Positions 56,278 through 64,000 of a DNA stretch of 64,000 nt are shown piece by piece (the first letter of the stretch is position 1; every line of letters begins with the position of its first letter). The stretch lies in NCBI GenBank assembly GCA_001603505.1, contig LUZC01000036.1:1-64000 (forward strand), read 5' to 3'. The notes under the pieces are model-generated. The model was not told where the DNA came from. It made no database searches and worked only from the letters and a program-made list of their open reading frames with translations. The DNA comes from Bacteroidales bacterium Bact_11 (GTDB lineage: Bacteria > Bacteroidota > Bacteroidia > Bacteroidales > UBA932). The position numbers and the translations under genes are program-made.

Positions 56278-57495
56278 TTATTCCGGCGCCGTAAGCCGCC
56301 GGGTGAGCAGGGAAATGAGCCAGCCGATCAGGGCCACGCCGGCAACGATCAGCAGGATGTCGCTTACCTGGATGACCACCGGATAGGCGCTCACCACGAA
56401 GTTGCCCGGCATTTTCACCAGGCCGAACCGCAGCTGCAACCAGCACACCAGCAGACCTGCCAGCACGCCGAGCACGATGCCGAAGAGCGAAATCAGCCAT
56501 CCTTCCCGTACGAAAATCTGTCCCACCAGCGCATCGTCGGCGCCCATCGCCCGGAGCGTGGCGATATCGTCGCGCTTTTCGATGATGAGCATCGACAGCG
56601 AGCCGTAGATGTTGAACGAAACGATCAGCATCACGAAAAGCAGGATGAGGTAGATGGCGATTTTCTCGTATTTGAGGAGCTTGTAGAGCGTGCTGTTCTG
56701 CTGCTGTCGGTCGCGGACCGTGAAGCCCTCGCCCAGTTGCTCCTGGATCTGCGAAAGCAGCGCGGCGGGTGCCAGGCCGTGCCGGTTAAGTGCTTCGGGC
56801 GCCAGATAGAGCTCAACCACCGACACGTCGTTGTCGTATTCCAGCAGCTCCCGCAGGGCGGCCAGCGGCATGAACATGTACTTCTGGTCGAAACCCTGCT
56901 CGAGCGACACGATGCCCGCCGGATGCAACTTGACTTTGCGCAGGGAGGCGAGGGGATTGAGCAGGTCGACCTTCTGGGTACGGCTGGGAAACCACGCAGT
57001 CAGCGGCTGGAGGAATGCGGGCCGGGCGCCGAGTTCAAGCGCCACGGTGCGTCCGAGTACCACCTGGCTCAGGTCGCCGAACGTCAGTTCGAAGGTGCCG
57101 TCCACCAGATAGTCGCGCAGGCCGGTGGTGTGCTCGTAGAGCGAATCCACGCCCCGGGCCACCACCACTTTTTCCCGGTCGCCGTACTGCACGAAGACGC
57201 TCTCCTCCAGTACGCCGCACACCGCCCGGATGCCCGGGTCGGTGCGCAGGGAGTCGAACCGGTCGTTGAAGGAGAAGGTCTTGCCCGTGGCGGGCGTGAT
57301 GGCCACATCGGCCGTATAGGCGTTGTTGAGGTCGCGGACCACCGAGTCGAACCCGTTGTAGATCGAAAGGATGATGACCAACGCGGCGGTGCCGACGGCG
57401 ATGCCCGCCGCCGAGATGATCGAGATGATGTTGATCACATTGTGCGACTTCTTGGCAAAGAGATAGCGCCGTGCTATGAACCCGGGAAGCCGCAT
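56278..57495 (-). CDS. LolC/E-like FtsX-domain ABC transporter permease
   Basis: FIARRYLFAKKSHNVINIISIISAAGIAVGTAALVIILSIYNGFDSVVRDLNNAYTADVAITPATGKTF...SMLIIEKRDDIATLRAMGADDALVGQIFVREGWLISLFGIVLG. Confidence 0.92.
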   Translation of the reverse strand: MRLPGFIARRYLFAKKSHNVINIISIISAAGIAVGTAALVIILSIYNGFDSVVRDLNNAYTADVAITPATGKTFSFNDRFDSLRTDPGIRAVCGVLEESVFVQYGDREKVVVARGVDSLYEHTTGLRDYLVDGTFELTFGDLSQVVLGRTVALELGARPAFLQPLTAWFPSRTQKVDLLNPLASLRKVKLHPAGIVSLEQGFDQKYMFMPLAALRELLEYDNDVSVVELYLAPEALNRHGLAPAALLSQIQEQLGEGFTVRDRQQQNSTLYKLLKYEKIAIYLILLFVMLIVSFNIYGSLSMLIIEKRDDIATLRAMGADDALVGQIFVREGWLISLFGIVLGVLAGLLVCWLQLRFGLVKMPGNFVVSAYPVVIQVSDILLIVAGVALIGWLISLLTRRLTAPE

Positions 57496-57499
57496 GGTC

Positions 57500-57844
57500 C
57501 TACATTTTCAGCAGCTCGTCGATGTGTTCTACGTAGTCGAGCGAATCGTCGAGATAGAAAGCCAGCTCCGGCACGATGCGCAGCTGTTTGGCCACGCGCC
57601 GCCCCAGCTGGCCGCGAAGGTGCGAAGTCTCTCCAGCAAGTTGCTGCATCACGGCTTCGGCCTTGGCGGAAGGGAACACGCTGACGTAGACCTTGGCCAG
57701 CGCCAGGTCGGGTGTGATTTTCACGCCGCTGACGGTGAGCATGGCTCCGTCGTAGGCCGCCATGCCGCGGGCGCGCAGGATTTCGGCGAGGTCTTTCTGG
57801 ATCTGCCGCGCCACCTTCTGCTGTCTTGTGGTTTCGCTTTCCAT
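57500..57844 (-). CDS. rbfA: 30S ribosome-binding factor RbfA
   Basis: RQQKVARQIQKDLAEILRARG...LTVSGVKITPDLALAKVYVSVFPS...LRIVPELAFYLDDSLDYVEHIDELL. The tracked ORF to 58534 is out-of-frame read-through of tyrS. Confidence 0.93.
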   Translation of the reverse strand: MESETTRQQKVARQIQKDLAEILRARGMAAYDGAMLTVSGVKITPDLALAKVYVSVFPSAKAEAVMQQLAGETSHLRGQLGRRVAKQLRIVPELAFYLDDSLDYVEHIDELLKM

Positions 57845-59130
57845 CAGAATGACAGGATATAGTAATTTTTCTTGCCCTTTTGCACAAGGATGTACTTGCC
57901 GTCGAGCAGGTGTGCTTCGGTGAGCTGCATCGCAGCGTCGGACACTTTCTCCTTGTTGATGCTCAAGCCGCCGCCCTGCACCAGTTTGCGGCATTCGCCC
58001 TTGCTGGGGAAGATGTCGGTACGAACGGCCAGCATCTCGGGCAGGTCGCACGGCAGGTCGGCCTTGGTGAAATCGTAGTGAGGCACATCCTTGAAGATGC
58101 TGAGGAACGTGCGCTCGTCGAGGGCCTTCAGGGCTTCGACGGTGCCTTTGCCGAAGAGCATTTGCGTTGCCGAAACGGCCGTCTCGTAGTTCTGCTGGCC
58201 GTGGACCAGGATGGTGATTTCCCGGGCAAGCAGCTTCTGGAGCTCGCGGTGCTCCGGCGCCAGGCGATGTTCGGCAATCGCCGTCTCGATGGTATCGCGG
58301 TCGAGCATCGTGAAGATCTTGATGTATCGTTCGGCGTCCTCGTCGCTCACGTTGAGCCAGAACTGGTAGAATTCGTAGGGAGAGGTGCGTTCCGGATCGA
58401 GCCACACATTTCCTTTTTCGGTCTTGCCGAATTTGGTGCCGTCGGCTTTGCGGATGAGCGGGCAGGTGAGGGCGAAAGCCTCGCCGCCGTCCATGCGGCG
58501 GATGAGTTCTGTGCCGGTGGTGATGTTGCCCCACTGGTCGCTGCCGCCGAGTTGGAGCACGCAGCCACGGTTCTTCCAGAGCCAGTAAAAGTCGTAGCCC
58601 TGCATCAGCTGGTAGCTGAATTCGGTGAACGACATGCCCTCGCTCGAGTCGCGCGAAAGACGCTTTTTCACACTGTCTTTCGCCATCATATAGTTGACGG
58701 TGATGTGTTTTCCGATGTCGCGGATGAAGTTGATGAAGGTATAGTCCTTCATCCAGTCGTAGTTGTTCACCAGTTCCGCCTTGTTGGGTGCGTCGGAGTC
58801 AAAATCGAGGAAGCGGGCCAGCTGGGCCTTGATGCAGGCCACGTTGTGATTCAGCGTCTCCTCGTCGAGCAGGTTGCGCTCGGCCGATTTCATCGACGGG
58901 TCGCCGATCATGCCGGTGGCGCCGCCCACGAGGGCGAACGGCTTGTGTCCGCAGTTCTGGAAATGCTTGAGGATCATCACGCTCACAAGGTGACCGATAT
59001 GCAGCGAATCCGCCGTGGGATCGATGCCCACATAGGCCGCCTGCGGCCCTTCCATCAGTTTTTCCTCCGTTCCGGGCATGATGTCCTGGATCATCCCGCG
59101 CCACTTGAGTTCTTCAACAAAATTCTTCAT
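57844..59130 (-). CDS. tyrS: tyrosyl-tRNA synthetase
   Basis: [49 protein letters not shown]...[21 protein letters not shown]...[15 protein letters not shown]-terminal S4-like domain. Confidence 0.98.
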   Translation of the reverse strand: MKNFVEELKWRGMIQDIMPGTEEKLMEGPQAAYVGIDPTADSLHIGHLVSVMILKHFQNCGHKPFALVGGATGMIGDPSMKSAERNLLDEETLNHNVACIKAQLARFLDFDSDAPNKAELVNNYDWMKDYTFINFIRDIGKHITVNYMMAKDSVKKRLSRDSSEGMSFTEFSYQLMQGYDFYWLWKNRGCVLQLGGSDQWGNITTGTELIRRMDGGEAFALTCPLIRKADGTKFGKTEKGNVWLDPERTSPYEFYQFWLNVSDEDAERYIKIFTMLDRDTIETAIAEHRLAPEHRELQKLLAREITILVHGQQNYETAVSATQMLFGKGTVEALKALDERTFLSIFKDVPHYDFTKADLPCDLPEMLAVRTDIFPSKGECRKLVQGGGLSINKEKVSDAAMQLTEAHLLDGKYILVQKGKKNYYILSF

Positions 59131-59145
59131 CGTCTGACCTTTCTT

Positions 59146-59781
59146 TTATCCGACAACCCATACCATCACATGGTTTTCAAACACCTCGTAACCCAGTTCG
59201 AATTCCATCTCCGTTCCGTCCTTGTGGTAGAAAGTGGCTTCAATTTCGCCTTCGTCACGAGGGTTGAAGCGTTCTACTTCGATCTGTTCGGCAAAATCCA
59301 CACCCGAAATGGACATCCGTTTGTAGATGGCCTCCTTGGCACACCAGTAGATGGCCAGCTGGAGGTTCTTCTTGCGGTCGTCGAGGTCGTCGAGCTCATC
59401 TTCGCTCAGCGCCTTTTTCTCAACGGCCGAGAAGTCGCGGTCCAGGCATTCGATGTCGATGCCCAGGTCCTCGTCGGGATGCAGGATGATGGCGACGAAT
59501 CGGTTGGTGTGGGAGATGCTGATCTCCATGGCCGTGTTCTGCAGGTACGGTTTTCCGTTGTCGTGGTGGCCCAGATAGAGTTTTTCGGGAAAAATTTCGT
59601 TAAGCAACGCGCGCTCGGCCAGTTTCTCCTTGCGGCGGGCTTCACTGCGGGTATAGGCGAGTTCTTCCAGCTCGTTGTCGGGGACAGCGGTGGAGGCCAT
59701 CAACTCTTCTTCGGTTTCCGTGATTTCCCAGACGTAAATCCGGGCGTCGTCATCGAGTTCTTTCTTGAGGTATAGTGCCAT
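59146..59781 (-). CDS. 4'-phosphopantetheinyl transferase superfamily protein
   Basis: GKPYLQNTAMEISISHTNRFVAIILHPDEDLGIDIECLDRDF...AIYWCAKEAIYK (GxDxE and WxxKEAxxK motifs). Internal start MALYLKKEL preferred. Confidence 0.9.
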   Translation of the reverse strand: MALYLKKELDDDARIYVWEITETEEELMASTAVPDNELEELAYTRSEARRKEKLAERALLNEIFPEKLYLGHHDNGKPYLQNTAMEISISHTNRFVAIILHPDEDLGIDIECLDRDFSAVEKKALSEDELDDLDDRKKNLQLAIYWCAKEAIYKRMSISGVDFAEQIEVERFNPRDEGEIEATFYHKDGTEMEFELGYEVFENHVMVWVVG

Positions 59782-59885
59782 AGTGGTTTGGAATATACCA
59801 CCTGGCCGGAGACCCGGATAGGGTCCCGTCACTGGAATTCAGACTACTCGGAGGTTCCACAGTGGTATATTGGTTGGTTATCTTG

Positions 59886-59956
59886 TTGAGATATCAGGAT
59901 TCGAACCTGAACAAACAGAACCAAAATCTGTTGTGCTACCATTACACCATATCTCA
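59886..59956 (-). tRNA. tRNA-Gln (anticodon TTG)
   Basis: Minus strand TGAGATATGGTGTAATGGTAGCACAACAGATTTTGGTTCTGTTTGTTCAGGTTCGAATCCTGATATCTCAA; 7-bp acceptor stem TGAGATA/TATCTCA, GGTTCGAATCC T arm, TTTTGGT anticodon loop. Confidence 0.93.
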
Positions 59957-60027
59957 GTGAGGGACTGAAGTCCCGAAATCCTCTTTAGAGGAAAGGCAAA
60001 GGTATGAATTATTTTTTGAATAATCGC

Positions 60028-60035
60028 TATCTTTG
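60028..60035 (+). promoter_or_regulatory. -7 element TATCTTTG for the suf operon
   Basis: TAnnTTTG match 5 nt upstream of the GTG at 60041. Confidence 0.45.
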
Positions 60036-60040
60036 CATTT

Positions 60041-61501
60041 GTGAAAGAAAGCGACAAGATCATAGCGGAGGTTACCTCGGGCGAGTATGAGCACGGTTTC
60101 GAGACGGTAGTGGAGCAGGAATTCATCCCGAAAGGTCTCGATGAGGACATCGTGCGGCTCATTTCGCGCAAGAAAGAAGAACCCGAATGGCTGCTGGAAT
60201 TCCGTCTCAAGGCATTCCGGTTGTGGCAGAAGATGAAACTGCCCACCTGGGCGCATCTCGACATTCCTCCCATCGACTTTCAGGACATCGTGTACTACGC
60301 CGCGCCGAAAAAGCAGGCGGAGCACAAATCGGGCAAGCGCGAGATCGACCCCGAGATCGAAAAGACTTTCGACAAGCTTGGCATCCCCCTGCAGGAACGG
60401 GAGGTGCTCGCTGGCATGGCCGCCGGCACCGCCGTGGACGCCGTATTCGACAGCGTGTCGGTAAAAACCACCTTCAGCGAGACGCTCGCCGAGAAGGGCA
60501 TCATCTTCTGCTCGTTCAACGAAGCCGTGAAGAATTATCCCGAGCTCGTGCGCAAATACCTGGCGACAGTCGTTCCGGCTGCCGACAATTTCTACAGCGC
60601 CCTCAACAGCGCCGTGTTCAGCGACGGCTCGTTCTGCTATATCCCGAAGGGCGTACGCTGCCCGATGGAGCTTTCCAGCTACTTCCGCATCAATGCGCGT
60701 GGCACCGGCCAGTTCGAGCGCACGCTGATCGTGGCCGACGAGGGTTCCTACGTGAGCTATCTGGAAGGGTGCACCGCCCCGCGACGCGACCAGGCGCAAC
60801 TGCATGCCGCCGTGGTGGAGATCGTCGTGGAAAAAGATGCCGAAGTGAAATACTCTACCGTACAGAACTGGTATCCTGGCGACGCCCAGGGTCGTGGCGG
60901 CATCTACAATTTGGTGACCAAGCGCGGCTTGTGCAAAGGCAGCGGCAGCCGGCTCTTCTGGACGCAGGTCGAGACGGGCAGCGCCATCACCTGGAAATAC
61001 CCGAGTACCATCCTCAAGGGCGACAATTCCCTCTCGGAGTTCTACAGCGTGGCCGTTACCAACAATTACCAGCAGGCCGACACGGGCACCAAGATGATCC
61101 ACGCGGGGCGAGGCACCACCAGCCGCATCGTCAGCAAGGGCATCTCGGCCGGCCGGAGCCAGAACAGCTACCGCGGCATGGTGAAAGTCTTGCCCGGCGC
61201 CGAAAACGCACGCAACCATTCCCAGTGCGATTCGCTGCTGCTGGGCGACAAATGCGGCGCCCACACGTTCCCCGTGATCGAGTCGGCCAATCCGTCGGCC
61301 ACGGTCGAACACGAAGCCACCACGTCGAAGATCAGCGACGAGCAGCTCTTCTACTGCCGCCAGCGCGGCATTACCGAAGAAGACGCCGTGGGCCTGATCG
61401 TTAACGGATACGCCAAAGAAGTACTTGGCAAACTGCCCATGGAGTTTGCCGTTGAAGCGCAGAAACTGCTGCAGGTCTCTCTGGAGGGGAGCATCGGATG
61501 A
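60041..61501 (+). CDS. sufB: Fe-S cluster assembly protein SufB
   Basis: GTG start. [45 protein letters not shown]...[52 protein letters not shown]. Confidence 0.98.
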   Translation: MKESDKIIAEVTSGEYEHGFETVVEQEFIPKGLDEDIVRLISRKKEEPEWLLEFRLKAFRLWQKMKLPTWAHLDIPPIDFQDIVYYAAPKKQAEHKSGKREIDPEIEKTFDKLGIPLQEREVLAGMAAGTAVDAVFDSVSVKTTFSETLAEKGIIFCSFNEAVKNYPELVRKYLATVVPAADNFYSALNSAVFSDGSFCYIPKGVRCPMELSSYFRINARGTGQFERTLIVADEGSYVSYLEGCTAPRRDQAQLHAAVVEIVVEKDAEVKYSTVQNWYPGDAQGRGGIYNLVTKRGLCKGSGSRLFWTQVETGSAITWKYPSTILKGDNSLSEFYSVAVTNNYQQADTGTKMIHAGRGTTSRIVSKGISAGRSQNSYRGMVKVLPGAENARNHSQCDSLLLGDKCGAHTFPVIESANPSATVEHEATTSKISDEQLFYCRQRGITEEDAVGLIVNGYAKEVLGKLPMEFAVEAQKLLQVSLEGSIG

Positions 61502-62088
61502 CGTTCAACTGGCTTGATCTGGTGAGCTCGTTGCTGGGCCTGACGTGCGTGTTCCTCGCTGGCCGGGGCAGCAAATACAACTTCTGGGTGGGGTATCTCT
61601 ACACCATCGCCCTGTTTTTCCTGTTCTGGCAGAAGGATCTCATGGCCTCGCTGCTGCTCCAGCCCGTTTCGCTGGGCATCAATATTCTTGGACACTACCG
61701 TTGGACGCATCCCAAGGCCGATGAGGTCAGCTCGGAGAAAACCGGCGAACTGAAAGTCACGATGCTCACCTGGCCCGAGCGTATCATCGCCCTGGCGGTC
61801 GTGCTCATCGTGGCAGCCCTCTGGGGTGGCCTGCTCCAACGGCTCCATCCGGCCGACCCGCAACCTTACCTTGATTCCTGCGTCACGATCCTCATCCTCG
61901 TCGCCCAATACCTCAGCGCCCAGAAGAAATGGGACTGCTGGGTGGCCTGGATCCTGGTCAATATCACCCAACTCATCCTGCACCTGTCGGTGGGCAACAT
62001 CTTTATGCCGATCGTCAGCGCACTGTATCTGGTCAACAGCATTGTCTCCCTCGTCCACTGGGAGAAAATGTATAGGAGAAAAGCCTGA
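61498..62088 (+). CDS. PnuC-family vitamin transporter (paralog 2), inserted in the suf operon
   Basis: [67 protein letters not shown]...[53 protein letters not shown] overlap with sufB, TGATG overlap with sufC. Confidence 0.88.
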   Translation: MTFNWLDLVSSLLGLTCVFLAGRGSKYNFWVGYLYTIALFFLFWQKDLMASLLLQPVSLGINILGHYRWTHPKADEVSSEKTGELKVTMLTWPERIIALAVVLIVAALWGGLLQRLHPADPQPYLDSCVTILILVAQYLSAQKKWDCWVAWILVNITQLILHLSVGNIFMPIVSALYLVNSIVSLVHWEKMYRRKA

Positions 62089-62846
62089 TGAACACTTTGC
62101 TCAATATCGAGAACCTGCACGCCTCGGTCGGGGATAAAGAAATCCTGCGGGGCATCAACCTGGCCATCCGGCCGGGCGAAGTCCACGCCATCATGGGCCC
62201 CAACGGCTCCGGCAAAAGCACCCTGTCGGCCGTCCTGGCGGGCCGCGACACCTTTACCGTGACAGAAGGGTCTGTTACCTATGAAGGACGCGACCTCCTG
62301 GCCCTGGCGCCGGAAGATCGCTCCTGGGCCGGCATTTTCCTGGGCTTTCAGTATCCGACGGAAATCCCCGGCGTGAGCAATGTGAATTTTATGAAGGCTG
62401 CCGTGAACGAGCAGCGCAAACAGCGCGGGCTCGAACCGCTGAGCGCAGGACAGTTCCTCAAGCTGATGCGGGAGAAGATGGCTTATGTGGAGATGGACAG
62501 CAGTTTTTCGAGCCGCGGCGTGAACGTGGGTTTCTCGGGCGGCGAGAAAAAACGCAATGAGATCTTCCAGATGGCGATGCTGGAGCCGCGCCTGGCCATC
62601 CTCGACGAGACCGACTCCGGCCTTGACGTGGATGCCCTGCGTATCGTGGCTTCCGGCGTCAACCGGCTCAAGCGCCCCGACAACGCGTTCATCGTCATCA
62701 CCCACTATCAGCGGCTGCTCGACTACATCGTTCCCGACGTGATCCACGTGCTCTACAAAGGCCGCATCATCAAGACCGCCGGCAAGGAGCTGGCACTCGA
62801 AATCGAAGAGAAAGGCTACGACTGGCTCATCCATGAAAGCGAATAA
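62088..62846 (+). CDS. sufC: Fe-S cluster assembly ATPase SufC
   Basis: LLNIENLHASVGDKEILRGINLAIRPGEVHAIMGPNGSGKSTLSAVLAGRDTF...GVNVGFSGGEKKRNEIFQMAMLEPRLAILDETDSGLDVDALRIV. Confidence 0.98.
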   Translation: MNTLLNIENLHASVGDKEILRGINLAIRPGEVHAIMGPNGSGKSTLSAVLAGRDTFTVTEGSVTYEGRDLLALAPEDRSWAGIFLGFQYPTEIPGVSNVNFMKAAVNEQRKQRGLEPLSAGQFLKLMREKMAYVEMDSSFSSRGVNVGFSGGEKKRNEIFQMAMLEPRLAILDETDSGLDVDALRIVASGVNRLKRPDNAFIVITHYQRLLDYIVPDVIHVLYKGRIIKTAGKELALEIEEKGYDWLIHESE

Positions 62847-63507
62847 ACAAGAGATTACGCTCTGTCCCGGAGAATCGCGGGAGCTGGTCGTCGTCCAGGA
62901 CCAGCCCGGCCTTGCCGAGCAGGAAGCCGAGTGGAAAATCACGCTTCCGGAAGGCGCTTCGCTCAACATGGTCTTCCTGTCGCTGCAGGGCACGGTGCAC
63001 AACCGGATCGACGTGTCTCTCGAGGGCCCGCAGGCAGATTGCCGGCTTAGCGGTCTCTACCTGGCTTCCGGCGACGAGCGCATGGACTACGACATCCTGC
63101 TGACGCACCACGTGCCGGGCTGCCGCAGCGAGCAGCTTTTCAAGGGCCTGCTCACCGGCCGCAGCGTCACGCATTTCGATGGCCTGATCCGGGTGGTCCC
63201 CGACGCTCAGAAAACCGAGGCCTACCAGGCCAATCACAACCTGCTGCTCAGCGACGACGCTCGGGCGCACACCCGTCCGCAGCTGGAGATATACGCCGAC
63301 GATGTGAAATGCAGCCACGGCGCAACGGTCGGGCGCCTCAATCCCGAAGAACTTTTCTATTTGCGTTCGCGCGGCATTCCCCTGACCGAGGCCCGGATGC
63401 TGCAGCAACTGGCTTTCGTGGGCGAAGTGCTGGAGCGGATTTCGTCGCAGGAGCAGCGGGAACGGCTGCAAACCCGGGTGGAAGAGCGGCTTCGCAGCGC
63501 TTTTTGA
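62833..63507 (+). CDS. sufD: SufD, short form (224 aa)
   Basis: C-terminal SufBD core ANHNLLLSDDARAHTRPQLEIYADDVKCSHGATVGRLNPEELFYLRSRGIPLTEARMLQQLAFVGEVLERI; most of the usual N-terminal domain absent. Overlaps the sufC 3' end by 14 bp. Confidence 0.92.
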   Translation: MKANKQEITLCPGESRELVVVQDQPGLAEQEAEWKITLPEGASLNMVFLSLQGTVHNRIDVSLEGPQADCRLSGLYLASGDERMDYDILLTHHVPGCRSEQLFKGLLTGRSVTHFDGLIRVVPDAQKTEAYQANHNLLLSDDARAHTRPQLEIYADDVKCSHGATVGRLNPEELFYLRSRGIPLTEARMLQQLAFVGEVLERISSQEQRERLQTRVEERLRSAF

Positions 63508-63610
63508 CGCCTTTTTTGCAAAAAATCAAAAAAAGTGAAAAATGGGACGCAACGTTTGCGCCCCAAAATGCATCTTATAAGTGGTTTAGGTTTTAGTATA
63601 TTATCATCAG

Positions 63611-63644
63611 AAGGGTGGCCACTCGGGAGAAGGGCCGCCCTTTT
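63611..63644. terminator. Stem-loop terminator between sufD and thiL
   Basis: AAGGGTGGCC (63611-63620) / GGCCGCCCTT (63633-63642) with one G-U pair, followed by TT. Confidence 0.75.
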
Positions 63645-63648
63645 GTCG

Positions 63649-64000
63649 TTAATACCCTTGCGCGTGGATGGGCAGTTCGGCACCTTCGGGCGTGACCAGC
63701 ACGGGACCGACGTCGGCACGGGCGGTGTGGCCGATGATCTCGAAATCCTGAAAATCCTTGCGGATGACATCATGCTTTTCGATGGGAACGGCGAAGAGGA
63801 ACTTGTAGTCGTCGCCGCCGTTCATGGCGGCTGTCACCACGTCCATGTCAATCTCTTCGGCCATGGCGAAAGTCTGCGATGAGATGGGTATCTTTTCCAG
63901 ATAGATCTTGGCGCCAAGACCCGTACTGCGTGTGAGCCGGATGACGGCTTCGCCCAGTCCGCGGGTGAGGAATCCGCCCCACGAGGGCAGCACCTCCGCT
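63649..64000 (-). CDS. thiL: thiamine-monophosphate kinase ThiL, C-terminal part (5' end outside the window)
   Basis: Minus-strand frame AKIYLEKIPISSQTFAMAEEIDMDVVTAAMNGGDDYKFLFAVPIEKHDVI; GGDDYxxLF motif typical of ThiL. Confidence 0.85.
   Translation of the reverse strand, partial: AEVLPSWGGFLTRGLGEAVIRLTRSTGLGAKIYLEKIPISSQTFAMAEEIDMDVVTAAMNGGDDYKFLFAVPIEKHDVIRKDFQDFEIIGHTARADVGPVLVTPEGAELPIHAQGY

Noticed and set aside
57845-58534. N-terminal extension of the rbfA ORF
   Set aside because: Out-of-frame read-through of tyrS (Arg/His/Pro-rich); the rbfA ATG is at 57844, overlapping the tyrS stop.
57880-59775. 631-aa plus-strand ORF antisense to tyrS and the PPTase gene
   Set aside because: Spans two genes on the opposite strand and shows no recognisable domain; shadow ORF in GC-rich DNA.
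59878-60273. 131-aa minus-strand ORF over tRNA-Gln and the sufB start
   Set aside because: Its C-term contains WCNGSTTDFGSVCSGSNPDIS, a typical translated-tRNA artefact.
1-64000. CRISPR array, prophage, transposon or conjugative element
   Set aside because: No regularly spaced direct repeats, cas genes, transposase, integrase, phage structural or conjugation proteins were recognised in the translations.

Overview
This 64 kb window is chromosomal DNA from a Bacteroidales-type Bacteroidota genome. The support is gene content (DUF4251, DUF4271, a GT117/DUF2723 protein, fused SecDF, hemD-rnpA-yidD order) and TAnnTTTG promoter boxes. Species cannot be resolved from the sequence. The window is densely coding and mostly housekeeping: mnmG, ybeY, mdh, hflX, frd/sdhAB, ruvB, mfd, lptC, mutS, rsmA, folA-thyA, secDF, hemD-rnpA-yidD, uvrC, tadA, rbfA-tyrS, tRNA-Gln, sufB-pnuC-sufCD and thiL. 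I saw no prophage, transposase, integrase, CRISPR array or rRNA. The points most worth a second look are: (1) a parS-like 14-bp palindrome inside mnmG, beside an in-frame insert carrying a 31-nt motif repeated in an intergenic hairpin at 4.2 kb; (2) a REP-like GACCCCCGGTCAAGCCGGG palindrome family, with one copy inserted in frame in mfd; (3) a PnuC-family transporter translationally coupled between sufB and sufC, next to a half-length SufD; (4) a 1032-aa coiled-coil lipoprotein paired with an outer-membrane barrel behind a strong Bacteroidetes promoter; (5) a UvrC lacking about 100 central residues; (6) a DHFR with substitutions at NADPH 2'-phosphate positions; (7) a fused OlsF/GlsF-like lipid acyltransferase; (8) a HExxH-protease/propeller/barrel chimera; (9) frd/sdhAB with no adjacent cytochrome b gene. 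All assignments come from reading the translations; no database search was run.
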